This document shows, piece after piece, positions 9,570 through 19,196 of a DNA stretch of 64,000 nt. The notes beneath the pieces were generated by a model. It saw nothing but the letters and a program-made list of their open reading frames with translations. It searched no databases and was not told where the DNA came from. A program made the translations under genes and the position numbers. How positions within the stretch are numbered: position 1 is the stretch's first letter; each line of letters opens with the position of its first letter. This DNA comes from Pseudomonas sp. C1C7 (GTDB lineage Bacteria > Pseudomonadota > Gammaproteobacteria > Pseudomonadales > Pseudomonadaceae): NCBI RefSeq assembly GCF_013359595.1, contig NZ_JABFMP010000008.1, positions 124,001 to 188,000 of the forward strand, given 5' to 3'.

Positions 9570-10415
9570 ATGGACGTCAATCAGGGCGAGTCGATCCACT
9601 TCTGGCAAACCGCGCCATTGGCCGGGATCGAACTGCTGTCGGCGCGCTACATCGACCATCGCTTCGCGCCCCATGTGCACGATGGCTATGTGATCGGCAT
9701 GATCATGGCCGGCGCCCAGCGCTACCGCTATCGCGGCGCCGAACATCTGGCGGGCAGCGGCACCCTGGTGCTGATCAACCCCGATGAACTGCACACCGGC
9801 CACAAGGGCACGGAAGACGGCTGGCTGTATCGGGCGTTTTATCCGGAAAGCGGGCAGATCACGTCTCTGCTGGACGAGCTCGAACTGCCAACCCACCACC
9901 TGCCGGCGTTCGGTGCCACGCTTTACCGCGATCCGGACCTGGTCAGCGGTTTCTGCCAATTGCATCGGCTATTGGAAAGCCCGGCCACCGCACTGCAGCA
10001 GCAGACCGCTTGGCGTGAACTGACGCTGGCGTTGTTGCAGCGTCATGCGGCGGTGGGCGAAGCCGGCAAGCCGGGCAAGGAACATCGGGCGGTGACCCGA
10101 GCCAAGGAGTTGTTGCACGCACAACTGGCAGCGCCGCCTTCGCTGGAAGAGCTGGCGGCGGCGGTCAATCTGTCGCCCTTCCATTTCGCCCGCGTGTTCC
10201 GCCGCGCCACCGGCATGCCGCCGCACACCTGGCTGATGCAACAGCGCATCGCCCGGGCGCGAGCCTTGTTGCAAGGGGGGTGTTTGCCGCTGGAAGTCGC
10301 GATGCAACTGGGTTTTGCCGACCAGAGCCATCTGAGTCGGCAGTTCAAGCAGGTGTATGGGGTGGGGCCGGGGGCGTATCGCAGCGCCCGGCAATCACTC
10401 ACAACACATCTCTAA
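9570..10415 (+). CDS. AraC-family regulator with AraC-type cupin domain
   Basis: DNA-binding regulator of 281 residues. The N-terminal half looks like an AraC-type ligand-binding cupin (YIDHRFAPHVHDGYVIGMI with conserved histidines, and GSGTLVLINPDELHTG). The C-terminal hundred residues carry two helix-turn-helices, including LEELAAAVNLSPFHFARVF and LGFADQSHLSRQF. It starts three bases after the YheT gene, so it is probably cotranscribed. Effector and target genes cannot be read from the sequence. It converges on sseA with only 15 bases between the stop codons. Confidence 0.93.
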   Translation: MDVNQGESIHFWQTAPLAGIELLSARYIDHRFAPHVHDGYVIGMIMAGAQRYRYRGAEHLAGSGTLVLINPDELHTGHKGTEDGWLYRAFYPESGQITSLLDELELPTHHLPAFGATLYRDPDLVSGFCQLHRLLESPATALQQQTAWRELTLALLQRHAAVGEAGKPGKEHRAVTRAKELLHAQLAAPPSLEELAAAVNLSPFHFARVFRRATGMPPHTWLMQQRIARARALLQGGCLPLEVAMQLGFADQSHLSRQFKQVYGVGPGAYRSARQSLTTHL

Positions 10416-10430
10416 ATGTGGGATTTACAG

Positions 10431-11285
10431 TTACTCCCCGGTAGCGATCCCCCGCGCAGGATCGTTGATCCACTCGCTCCACGAACCGGCATACAACGAT
10501 CCCAACGGATAACCCGCCAGACACAGCGCGAACAGGTTGTGGCAAGCCGTCACGCCGGAACCGCAGTACGCCACCAGATCATCCGGCGAACGCCCCGCCA
10601 GCTTCTGAGCGAACCGCTGCTTGAGCTGATCGGCCGGCAGGAAACGCCCGTCGGCACCCAGGTTGTCGGTGAACGCCGCGCATTGCGCGCCGGGAATATG
10701 CCCGGCCACCGGGTCGATCGGCTCGACTTCACCCTTGAAACGCGGCAAAGCGCGGGCATCGATCAAGGTCAGTTCCGGTCGACTCAGGCGTTTCTGCAAT
10801 TGTTCGGCACTGAGCAGCAGCGAATGGTCCGGGGCTCCGCTGAAGCTGCCACGGGTGATCGTCGGCGCATCCAGGCTCAGCGGCAGACCCGCCCCGTGCC
10901 AGGCCTTGAGCCCGCCATCGAGGATGAACACCCCCTCGCGCTTGCCCAGCCACGCCAGCACCCACCAGGCCCGCGCCGCATAGGCACCGGGGCCGTCGTC
11001 ATACAAAACCACTTCGCTGTCGTTGTTGATGCCCCAGGCCTGCAGACGTTCGATCAGCTCGGCCGGCTCCGGCAACGGGTGTCGGCCGGTCACGCCCTTG
11101 ACCACCTTCCCGCTCAGATCCCGCTCCAGATCGGCAAAGCTCGCCCCGGCGATATGGCCTTCGGCATAGCTGCGTTGACCGTAATCCGGGTCTTCGAGGG
11201 CAAAACGACAATCGAGAATCACCAGCCCCGGCTGGTCCTTTTTCAGGTCCAACGCTTGCGGGCTGATCAACTGCGCAATGGGCAT
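10431..11285 (-). CDS. sseA: 3-mercaptopyruvate/thiosulfate sulfurtransferase
   Basis: Two-domain rhodanese of 284 residues that transfers sulfane sulfur to thiols or cyanide. The first rhodanese domain is inactive and the second holds the active-site loop CGSGVTA with Cys241. A CGSGVT loop is typical of mercaptopyruvate sulfurtransferases (SseA), while thiosulfate enzymes more often have CRxGx[RT]. An ATG with an upstream GGAGC supports the start. It lies downstream of the TetR gene on the same strand, 45 bases apart. Confidence 0.92.
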   Translation of the reverse strand: MPIAQLISPQALDLKKDQPGLVILDCRFALEDPDYGQRSYAEGHIAGASFADLERDLSGKVVKGVTGRHPLPEPAELIERLQAWGINNDSEVVLYDDGPGAYAARAWWVLAWLGKREGVFILDGGLKAWHGAGLPLSLDAPTITRGSFSGAPDHSLLLSAEQLQKRLSRPELTLIDARALPRFKGEVEPIDPVAGHIPGAQCAAFTDNLGADGRFLPADQLKQRFAQKLAGRSPDDLVAYCGSGVTACHNLFALCLAGYPLGSLYAGSWSEWINDPARGIATGE

Positions 11286-11330
11286 AACGGGCTCCTGTGA
11301 ATAAACCGGGTCTGGATGCTACTTCACTTT

Positions 11331-12005
11331 TTAACGCGAGACTTCTTCCAGCGCCTGTGCCAGCGGCACGTAAAACTCTTCGAACAGCGCATTGACCTCA
11401 TCACGGGCCTGATCGGTGACGAACCCGGCCTCCAGCACCAGCACCTGGTACACGCCGCGCTTGATCGCCTGCTCGCTGAGGTGGCTGGAGTTTTCCCGGG
11501 TGGTGCACAGAAAGCGCACCCAGGAAGTGAGGATGATCCAGGCATTGAGGGTCAGGGACTCGATCTGCACCTTGTCCATGGTCAGGATGCCGGCGGCGAC
11601 GAAGCCCTTGTAGATGGCGGCGCCCTGGATCAGGCAGCGCTGGGAAAAGCGCCGATAACGCGCGGCCAGCTCGCTGTCGCTGTCGAGCAGGTGCTCGAGG
11701 TCGCGGTGCAGGAAGCGGTAGCGCCACATCGCCGAGAGCAGTTCCTTGAGGTAGAAACGCTTGTCCTCGACCGTGGCCGCGCGCCCCTGGGGCGGACGCA
11801 GGAAGCTGTCCACCAGGCTTTCGTATTCGCTGAACAGCACGGCGATGATCGCCTGCTTGTTGGGGAAGTGGTAGTACAGGTTGCCCGGAGAAATCTCCAT
11901 ATGGGCAGCAATGTGGTTGGTGCTGATGCTGCGCTCGCCCTGTTGATTGAACAGCTCCAGGCTGTTCTGCACGATGCGCTCGCTGGTTTTTATTCGTGGG
12001 GCCAT
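11331..12005 (-). CDS. TetR-family repressor divergent from aldehyde dehydrogenase
   Basis: The N-terminal helix-turn-helix is clear (ISTNHIAAHMEISPGNLYYHF, about residues 26-47). The rest, to residue 224, is an all-helical ligand-binding domain. It is divergent from the coniferyl-aldehyde-type dehydrogenase at 12152, the normal layout for a local TetR repressor. The shared region contains a strong inverted repeat inside a candidate promoter (12096-12121). The likely target is therefore the aldehyde dehydrogenase and perhaps the downstream Tat and GMC genes. Ligand unknown. Confidence 0.92.
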   Translation of the reverse strand: MAPRIKTSERIVQNSLELFNQQGERSISTNHIAAHMEISPGNLYYHFPNKQAIIAVLFSEYESLVDSFLRPPQGRAATVEDKRFYLKELLSAMWRYRFLHRDLEHLLDSDSELAARYRRFSQRCLIQGAAIYKGFVAAGILTMDKVQIESLTLNAWIILTSWVRFLCTTRENSSHLSEQAIKRGVYQVLVLEAGFVTDQARDEVNALFEEFYVPLAQALEEVSR

Positions 12006-12091
12006 GGCTTGAGCTTAAATTCAGAGTGCGTTGACGGGCATCTTACGACCTATCCGGAAATGGATAAAACAAAGCTGCGCCAGTATGTCAT

Positions 12092-12120
12092 TTGACTTTG
12101 TAGAGCATAGACTCTAAAAA
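12092..12120 (+). promoter_or_regulatory. Candidate sigma-70 promoter of the aldehyde dehydrogenase gene
   Basis: A -35 like TTGACT (12092-12097) is followed by a 17-base spacer and a -10 like TAAAAA (12115-12120). The start codon is 32 bases further down. The -10 match is only moderate. Confidence 0.4.
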
Positions 12121-12121
12121 G
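12096..12121. promoter_or_regulatory. Inverted repeat, candidate TetR operator
   Basis: The arms CTTTGTAGAG and CTCTAAAAAG match in nine of ten positions when folded around six bases. The repeat covers the spacer and -10 of the candidate promoter above, where a repressor would block polymerase. Confidence 0.5.
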
Positions 12122-12151
12122 TGCTTCATTACAATAAATACGGAGCCGACC

Positions 12152-13582
12152 ATGACTGCTGAAATTTCCTACCTGCAAGATCTGCAGCAACCGCTGGCGG
12201 AGCTCCAGGCACAGTTCGAAGCGCAGCGCGCCGCCTATGCCGCCAACCCGATGCCGCCCGCCGCCCAGCGCCTGCAATGGCTCAAGGCGCTGCGCGATCT
12301 GCTCGACAGCGAACGCCAGGCCCTGATCGACGCCATCAGCCAGGACTTCAGCAATCGCAGCGCCGATGAAACCCTGCTCGCCGAACTGATGCCCAGCCTG
12401 CACGGCATTCATTACGCCAGCAGCCATCTCAAGCGCTGGATGCGCCCGTCGCGACGCAAGGTCGGCGTGGCCTTCCAGCCGGCTTCGGCCAAGGTGGTTT
12501 ACCAGCCGCTGGGGGTGGTCGGGGTGATCGTGCCGTGGAACTACCCGCTGTATCTGGCCATCGGTCCGCTGGTGGGCGCGCTGTCGGCGGGCAACCGGGT
12601 GATGCTCAAGCTCAGTGAATCGACCCCCGCCACGGGACTTCTGATGAAGCAGCTGCTGGCGCGCATCTTCCCCGAAGACCTGGTATGCGTGGTGCTGGGC
12701 GAGGCCGATATCGGCGTTGCGTTCTCCAGGCTGCGTTTCGATCACCTGCTGTTCACCGGCGCCACCAGCATCGGCAAGCACGTGATGCGCGCGGCGGCGG
12801 AGAACCTGACCCCCGTCACCCTGGAACTGGGCGGCAAGTCCCCGGCCATCGTGTCCCGCGACGTGCCACTCAAGGACGCCGCCGAACGCATCGCTTTCGG
12901 CAAGACCCTCAACGCGGGCCAGACCTGCGTCGCCCCTGACTACGTGCTGGTGCCGGACGAACGCATCGGCGAGTTCGTCGAGACCTATCGCCAGGTGGTG
13001 CGCGGCTTTTATCCGACACTGGCGGACAACCCGGACTACACCGCCATCATCAATGACCGACAACTGACGCGGCTCAACGGCTACCTGAGCGATGCGACCA
13101 GCAAGGGCGCGCTGCTGATTCCGCTGTTCGATCAGGGTCAGGGACGCCGCATGGGGCATAGCCTGCTGCTGAATGTCACCGACGAGATGACGGTGATGCA
13201 GGACGAAATCTTCGGCCCGCTGCTGCCGATCGTGCCGTACAAGGATCTCGATCAGGCCTTTGCCTACATCAACCAGCGCCCTCGCCCACTGGCGCTGTAT
13301 TACTTCGGCTACGACAAACGCGAACAACAGCGCGTGCTCAACGAAACCCATTCCGGCGGCGTGTGCCTGAACGACACTCTGCTTCACGTTGCCCAGGACG
13401 ACATGCCTTTTGGCGGCATCGGTCCCTCGGGCATGGGCCACTATCACGGTCGCGAGGGCTTCCTGACGTTCAGCAAGGCCAAGAGCGTGCTGGTTAAACA
13501 GCGCTTCAACGCGGCGAAACTGATTTATCCGCCCTACGGCAAATCCATTCAGAAGCTGATCCAGAAGCTGTTCATTCGCTAA
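12152..13582 (+). CDS. calB: Coniferyl aldehyde dehydrogenase-type NAD(P)-dependent aldehyde dehydrogenase
   Basis: Oxidises an aldehyde, possibly coniferyl or another aromatic or long-chain aldehyde, to the acid. The 476-residue protein is short for an ALDH and lacks the usual C-terminal extension, as in the CalB/class 3 group. Motifs: VIVPWNYPLYLAIGPLV in the nucleotide-binding domain, general-base Glu225 in LELGGKSP, and nucleophile Cys259 in AGQTCVAPDY. The C-terminus ends in KLIQKLFIR, a basic amphipathic tail. A GGAGC ribosome site precedes the ATG. First gene of a probable three-gene cluster with the Tat protein and the GMC enzyme. Exact substrate is inference. Confidence 0.88.
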   Translation: MTAEISYLQDLQQPLAELQAQFEAQRAAYAANPMPPAAQRLQWLKALRDLLDSERQALIDAISQDFSNRSADETLLAELMPSLHGIHYASSHLKRWMRPSRRKVGVAFQPASAKVVYQPLGVVGVIVPWNYPLYLAIGPLVGALSAGNRVMLKLSESTPATGLLMKQLLARIFPEDLVCVVLGEADIGVAFSRLRFDHLLFTGATSIGKHVMRAAAENLTPVTLELGGKSPAIVSRDVPLKDAAERIAFGKTLNAGQTCVAPDYVLVPDERIGEFVETYRQVVRGFYPTLADNPDYTAIINDRQLTRLNGYLSDATSKGALLIPLFDQGQGRRMGHSLLLNVTDEMTVMQDEIFGPLLPIVPYKDLDQAFAYINQRPRPLALYYFGYDKREQQRVLNETHSGGVCLNDTLLHVAQDDMPFGGIGPSGMGHYHGREGFLTFSKAKSVLVKQRFNAAKLIYPPYGKSIQKLIQKLFIR

Positions 13583-13610
13583 CGCTCAACGCCAACGGAT
13601 AACAACAATA

Positions 13611-14156
13611 ATGGGCCAAAGCCTGTCCGATACGCCCGCGCTGTCACGGCGCGGCCTGCTCAAATTCAGCCTGGGCGCCAGCGCCTTTCTCGCGACGGCC
13701 GGGTTGGGCGCGAGCCTGAGCGGCTGCTCATCGAGCATTCCGGAAAGCGGTTTCGCGGCGCTGCGCGGCGGCGACCTGCTGTTCCTGCGGGCACTGATCC
13801 CGGTGATGCTCGACGGCGCGGTGAGCGCCGAGCGCATGCCCGCAGCCGTCGACGGCACCTTGAAAAGCCTGGACTACAACCTCGATCACCTGTCGCCGGA
13901 AATGCTCAAGTTGACCCGGCAACTGTTCGACGTGCTGGGCATGGCCGTCACCCGAGGACCGCTGACGGGTATCTGGGGCAGTTGGGAAAATGCCAGCGCC
14001 GACGATATCCGGCGGTTTCTCGATCGCTGGGAGAACAGCGCGTTGAGCCTGTTGCGCATGGGGCATAGCTCGTTGGTGCAACTGGTGATGATGGCCTGGT
14101 ATGGGCGCAGGGAGTCGTGGGCGCATTGCGGGTATCCCGGGCCGCCCACCGTTTAA
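13611..14156 (+). CDS. Tat-exported small subunit of a GMC dehydrogenase (gluconate dehydrogenase gamma-like)
   Basis: 181 residues. The N-terminus has a twin-arginine signal (SRRGLLKFSLG, Arg13-Arg14) followed by a hydrophobic stretch and LSGC at residues 36-39, which could be a lipobox. The mature part resembles gamma subunits of FAD-dependent sugar and alcohol dehydrogenases. These act as a folding and export escort for a catalytic subunit that has no signal of its own. The next gene is such a catalytic subunit without a signal peptide. The gene is 28 bases after the aldehyde dehydrogenase. Confidence 0.85.
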   Translation: MGQSLSDTPALSRRGLLKFSLGASAFLATAGLGASLSGCSSSIPESGFAALRGGDLLFLRALIPVMLDGAVSAERMPAAVDGTLKSLDYNLDHLSPEMLKLTRQLFDVLGMAVTRGPLTGIWGSWENASADDIRRFLDRWENSALSLLRMGHSSLVQLVMMAWYGRRESWAHCGYPGPPTV

Positions 14157-14171
14157 GGCCGAGTCGCCCTG

Positions 14172-14238
14172 TTCGCGGGCAAGCCTCGCTCCTACAGGGG
14201 GTTGTGTATTCCTTGTAGGAGCGAGGCTTGCCCGCGAA
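14172..14238. repeat. REP pair (GCGGGCAAGCC type) inside the GMC cluster
   Basis: Arms GCGGGCAAGCCTCGCTCC and complement form a near-perfect 25-base inverted repeat with a 17-base loop. It sits between two cotranscribed genes, where it may affect transcript stability. Confidence 0.9.
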
Positions 14239-14288
14239 GACGTCAGCCGCCCCACCACACATTCAAAAAATAAGAAGAGAACCCGAAG

Positions 14289-15884
14289 ATGCCCGTACCC
14301 GACCCGTTCCGCGAAGGCATGGCCCGTGGCTGGAAAACCCATGACGGCTCGCAACTGACCCAGGACCTGACCCTCGAAGCGGATGTGGCGATCATCGGCA
14401 GCGGCGCCGGCGGCGGGACCACGGCGGAAATCCTCAGCGCGGCCGGCTACAAGGTGTTGCTGATCGAAGAAGGCCCGCTCAAGACCAGCAGTGATTTCAA
14501 GCTGCTCGAAGACCAGGCCTATAGCAGCCTCTATCAGGAAGGCATCGGCCGCATGAGCAAGGACGGTGCGATCACCATCCTTCAGGGCCGGGCCGTGGGC
14601 GGCACCACGCTGATCAACTGGACCTCCAGCTTCCGCACCCCGCAGCAGACCCTGGAACACTGGGCCAAAGAGCACGACGTCAAGGGCCACAGCCCCACGG
14701 ACATGGCGCCGTGGTTCGAAAAAATGGAGCAGCGCCTGGGCGTCGCCCCCTGGATGGTTCCGCCCAACGCCAACAACGACGTGATCCGCAAGGGCTGCGA
14801 ACAGCTCGGCTACAGCTGGCATGTCATCCCGCGCAATGTGCGCGGCTGCTGGAACCTGGGTTACTGCGGCATGGGCTGCCCGACCAACGCCAAGCAATCG
14901 ATGATGGTCACGACCATTCCGGCCACGCTGGAAAAAGGCGGCGAGCTGCTCTACCTGGCGCACGCCGAGAAACTGCTGATCAGCGGCGACAAGGTCACCG
15001 GGCTGCAATGCGTGGCGATGGACGCCCGCTGCGTGGAACCTACTGGCCGCAAAGTTACGGTCAAGGCACGGCACTATGTGCTGGCCGGCGGCGGGATCAA
15101 CAGTCCTGCGCTGCTGCTGCGTTCCGACGCCCCGGACCCGCACAAACGGCTGGGCAAACGGACGTTCCTGCACCTGGTGAACATGTCCGCCGGGCAGTTC
15201 GAGGAGGTGATCAACCCGTTCTACGGCGCGCCGCAGTCGATCTACTCCGACCATTTCCAATGGCAGGACGGCACCACCGGACAGATCGGCTACAAACTGG
15301 AGGTTCCACCGCTGCACCCGGCGCTGGCCGCGACGCTGCTCGGCGGTTTTGGCCAGGAAAACGCGCAGCACATGGCCAACCTGCCGCACACCCACGCCAT
15401 GCTCGCGTTGCTGCGCGACGGTTTCCATCCGGACAGCCCCGGCGGCAGCGTCGAGTTGCGCGGCGATGGCTCGCCGGTCCTCGATTACCAGGTTTCACCC
15501 TATGTCTGGGACGGTTTGCGCCGGGCTTTCCACAGCATGGCCGAGATCCAGTTCGCCGGTGGCGCCAGGGCGGTGATGCCGATGCACGCCGATGCCGGTT
15601 ACGTGAAAACCCTGGGCGAAGCACGCCAATTGATCGACGGACTCAGCCTTGAGCTGTACCGCACGCGGCTTGGCAGCGCCCATGTGATGGGTGGCTGCGC
15701 CATGGGCGAAGACCCGAAGAACGCCGTGGCAGACAGCCTCGGCCGGCATCATCAGCTGGGCAACCTGTCGATTCACGACGGCTCGCTGTTCCCCACCAGC
15801 ATTGGCGCAAACCCGCAATTGTCGGTCTACGGACTGACGGCGCAACTGGCGACTTCCCTGGCCGAACGTTTAAAAAACCCATGA
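14289..15884 (+). CDS. GMC oxidoreductase with Fe-S cysteine motif, FAD-dependent dehydrogenase catalytic subunit
   Basis: Flavoprotein of 531 residues that probably oxidises an alcohol or sugar in the periplasm. FAD-binding GSGAGGGTTAE at residues 37-47, preceded by ADVAII and followed by YKVLLIEEG, is the Rossmann motif. The GMC C-terminal region is present (GGCAMG and GANPQLSVYGLTAQ). Residues 187-197 (CWNLGYCGMGC) give a C-x5-C-x3-C pattern like the 3Fe-4S site in the alpha subunit of bacterial FAD-glucose dehydrogenase. There is no signal peptide, consistent with Tat hitch-hiking on the upstream gene product. No cytochrome c subunit gene follows. Confidence 0.9.
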   Translation: MPVPDPFREGMARGWKTHDGSQLTQDLTLEADVAIIGSGAGGGTTAEILSAAGYKVLLIEEGPLKTSSDFKLLEDQAYSSLYQEGIGRMSKDGAITILQGRAVGGTTLINWTSSFRTPQQTLEHWAKEHDVKGHSPTDMAPWFEKMEQRLGVAPWMVPPNANNDVIRKGCEQLGYSWHVIPRNVRGCWNLGYCGMGCPTNAKQSMMVTTIPATLEKGGELLYLAHAEKLLISGDKVTGLQCVAMDARCVEPTGRKVTVKARHYVLAGGGINSPALLLRSDAPDPHKRLGKRTFLHLVNMSAGQFEEVINPFYGAPQSIYSDHFQWQDGTTGQIGYKLEVPPLHPALAATLLGGFGQENAQHMANLPHTHAMLALLRDGFHPDSPGGSVELRGDGSPVLDYQVSPYVWDGLRRAFHSMAEIQFAGGARAVMPMHADAGYVKTLGEARQLIDGLSLELYRTRLGSAHVMGGCAMGEDPKNAVADSLGRHHQLGNLSIHDGSLFPTSIGANPQLSVYGLTAQLATSLAERLKNP

Positions 15885-15918
15885 AAACGACGAACATTCC
15901 CATCGTCTATAGTGCTGA

Positions 15919-16876
<958 letters not shown>

Positions 16877-16882
16877 AGCCTT

Positions 16883-16959
16883 AAAAGATCGCAGCCTTCG
16901 GCAACTCCTACCCTGGAATACGTACATCCTGCAGGAGCTGCCGAAGGCTGCGATCTTTT
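16883..16959. repeat. REP pair (GATCGCAGCC type) after the ferredoxin gene
   Basis: Arms AAAAGATCGCAGCCTTCGG and complement lie six bases after the stop codon, in a convergent junction. Confidence 0.88.
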
Positions 16960-16970
16960 GATTTTGCCTT

Positions 16971-17291
16971 TCATTCCGTCTGCTCGAACCCCTCCCCGAT
17001 ACACCCCAGACACCGCACGAACGCCGCTTTCGCCGGGTCCACCACCAGCGCCTGCCCTGCATCGCCCACGCCACCGCCCATCGCGGTAAACGGCAACGAG
17101 ACCACGAACACGCCCGCGCCAAGCACCGTCGCCACCACCAGCAACGGTCGGGCGATCAGCAGGTCGCCGATCATGGCGTACGCCGGTGGGTTATGGATGG
17201 TGTAGAGCGGATCGCCGCTGCCGTTGTTGGCCACGGCGCTGGTGCCGACGCTCAACAGCAGAGCGGCGGCGAGGGATTTATACAGCTTCAT
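16971..17291 (-). CDS. Small exported protein of unknown function
   Basis: 106 residues. The N-terminal 21 form a clear signal peptide ([20 protein letters not shown] ending ANN). A second hydrophobic region at about 44-73 ([20 protein letters not shown]) could cross the membrane once. Two cysteines, in VRCLGCIG (CxxC-like), are near the C-terminus and could form a disulfide or bind metal. No domain recognised. It has its own upstream gap from mutM, with converging neighbours on the left. Confidence 0.75.
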   Translation of the reverse strand: MKLYKSLAAALLLSVGTSAVANNGSGDPLYTIHNPPAYAMIGDLLIARPLLVVATVLGAGVFVVSLPFTAMGGGVGDAGQALVVDPAKAAFVRCLGCIGEGFEQTE

Positions 17292-17343
17292 GGCACGGTC
17301 CTTCGGCTGGCAGTCAGAACACTGACTATAGACCGTCAGCCAT

Positions 17344-18156
17344 TCAGGTCTGGCAGCGCGGGCAAAACACGCTGGCGCGCTGCCCGAGTTTCACTTCCCG
17401 CAACGTGGTTCCACAGACCTTGCACGGCTCGTCGTTGCGGCCATACACGAACAATTCCTGCTGGAAATATCCGGGCTGCCCGTCACCGCCGATAAAGTCG
17501 CGCAACGTAGTGCCGCCGCGCTCGATGGCGGCGGCCAGGATGCGTTTGATCTCGATGGCCAGCTTCAGATAGCGCGCCCGGGAAATGCCCTTGGCTTCGC
17601 GGCGCGGGTCGATCCCGGCGGCGAACAGCGCCTCGGTCGCGTAGATGTTGCCGACGCCCACTACCACCGCGTTGTCCATGATGAACGGCTTGACCGCCAT
17701 CGAACGCCCGCGGGACAGCTGGAACAGGCGCTCGCCGTCGAACAGGTCGGTCAGCGGCTCCGGCCCCAGGCGAATCAGCAGTTCATGGTTGAGCGGATCG
17801 AGGCTCCAGAGCATCGCGCCAAAGCGCCGTGGATCGGTGTAGCGCAGGGCCAGGCCGGACTCCAGTTCGATGTCCACATGCTCGTGCTTGGCCGCCGGCA
17901 GGCCGACCTCCACCAGACGCAAATTGCCCGACATGCCCAGATGGCTGATCAGGGTGCCGACTTCAGCGTTGATCAACAGGTACTTGGCGCGGCGCTCCAC
18001 CAGCACGATGCGCTGGCCGGACAGGCGCACATCGAGGTCTTCGGGAATCGGCCAGCGCAGGCGACGGTCACGCACGATCACCCGGCTGACGCGCTGGCCC
18101 TCCAGGTGCGGGGCGATGCCGCGACGGGTGGTTTCGACTTCTGGCAATTCAGGCAT
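17344..18156 (-). CDS. mutM: Formamidopyrimidine-DNA glycosylase MutM
   Basis: Removes 8-oxoguanine and formamidopyrimidines from DNA and nicks the abasic site. The 270-residue protein starts [14 protein letters not shown] with the catalytic Pro2 and Glu3. It has the H2TH region around [19 protein letters not shown] and a C-terminal zinc finger, C245-x2-C248 and C265-x2-C268. All key residues are intact. It lies 14 bases downstream of the HDOD gene on the same strand, so they are likely cotranscribed. Confidence 0.98.
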   Translation of the reverse strand: MPELPEVETTRRGIAPHLEGQRVSRVIVRDRRLRWPIPEDLDVRLSGQRIVLVERRAKYLLINAEVGTLISHLGMSGNLRLVEVGLPAAKHEHVDIELESGLALRYTDPRRFGAMLWSLDPLNHELLIRLGPEPLTDLFDGERLFQLSRGRSMAVKPFIMDNAVVVGVGNIYATEALFAAGIDPRREAKGISRARYLKLAIEIKRILAAAIERGGTTLRDFIGGDGQPGYFQQELFVYGRNDEPCKVCGTTLREVKLGQRASVFCPRCQT

Positions 18157-18170
18157 GGTGACTCTCTAAA

Positions 18171-19040
18171 TCAGCGGTGAGCGCCCAGCTCGCGGATCGT
18201 CTGCTTGAGGTTTTCGAAATCGTAATCGGACAGGCCGACGTAATCGAGCACCAGCGGCCCGATGGTTTCCCACTCATGGTCCTCGGTCTGGTTGCCCAGC
18301 ACCCGGTAGGACGCGCAGATGTGCTCGGCCATCTTCAGGATGCCCAGCAGGTTCTTCAGCGAACTGTTGCGCGAGGACTCGTCGCTGAAGATCGCCAGGG
18401 CGTTGTGGTGATTGGCGATGGCGGCCGTGACGTGCTCCGGCAGGCGCCAGGATTTGGCGGTGTAATAGCCGACCACGGCGTGGTTGGTGTTGTAGGCCTG
18501 GTTTTCGGTGTCCACTACCCGGCATTCCGGGCCGGCGTTGGCGTAGGCCTGCTCGAGCACCGTCATGTAGTCGGGGAAACGCTGGAGCATCAGCGGCACG
18601 CCGCAGTCGTGGAACAGGCCCAGGGCGTAGGCTTCGTCGCCGGCCTGCACGCCGACGCGCTTGGCCAGGGTCAGGCAGGTCATCGCCACGTCCTGGGCGG
18701 TGTCCCAGAAACGGCTCAGGGTGACGATGGTTTCATCGTTCATCTCGCCCTTGATCGACTGCGCGTTGATCAGGTTGATGATTGAGCGGCTGCCCAACAG
18801 ATTCACCGCGCGCTTGATCGAGGCGATCTTGTTGGTCAGGCCGTAATACGGCGAGTTGACGATCTTCAGCAGGGAGCCGGAGAGGCCCGGATCCTGGGAA
18901 ATCAGTTTGGCAATCACATCCAGATCCGGATCGGGCATGTACTGCTCCATCTGCAGATCCACCATGATCTGCGGTTGGGCAGGCACACTGATGCCTTGCA
19001 GGGATTGATGGATCTGTTCTGGAGTCAACTCTTGGGACAT
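18171..19040 (-). CDS. HDOD domain protein
   Basis: 289 residues, almost all one HDOD domain, which is an HD-like fold that usually lacks a working metal site and acts in signalling. Recognisable parts are PDLDVIAKLISQDPGLSGSLLKIVNSPYYG, KRAVNLLGSRSIINLI and GLFHDCGVPLMLQRFPDY. The FHDCG motif keeps an HD pair. No GGDEF, EAL or receiver domain is attached. Transcribed just ahead of mutM and divergently from rlmI. Function unknown; regulation of motility or c-di-GMP output is known for some relatives. Confidence 0.9.
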   Translation of the reverse strand: MSQELTPEQIHQSLQGISVPAQPQIMVDLQMEQYMPDPDLDVIAKLISQDPGLSGSLLKIVNSPYYGLTNKIASIKRAVNLLGSRSIINLINAQSIKGEMNDETIVTLSRFWDTAQDVAMTCLTLAKRVGVQAGDEAYALGLFHDCGVPLMLQRFPDYMTVLEQAYANAGPECRVVDTENQAYNTNHAVVGYYTAKSWRLPEHVTAAIANHHNALAIFSDESSRNSSLKNLLGILKMAEHICASYRVLGNQTEDHEWETIGPLVLDYVGLSDYDFENLKQTIRELGAHR

Positions 19041-19196
19041 AAGTACACACTCTGGGCCAGGCGCAGATTCTAGCTTCTAAAAGTTGGATCCGACATACCA
19101 AATCTCCGGTTGGCCTCTCTTCACCACATGTCCAGTGCCGAACCCGCCTGCCCTGCAACGCGCTATACTCCCGCTCTTTTTTTCCGGAGCGACGTC

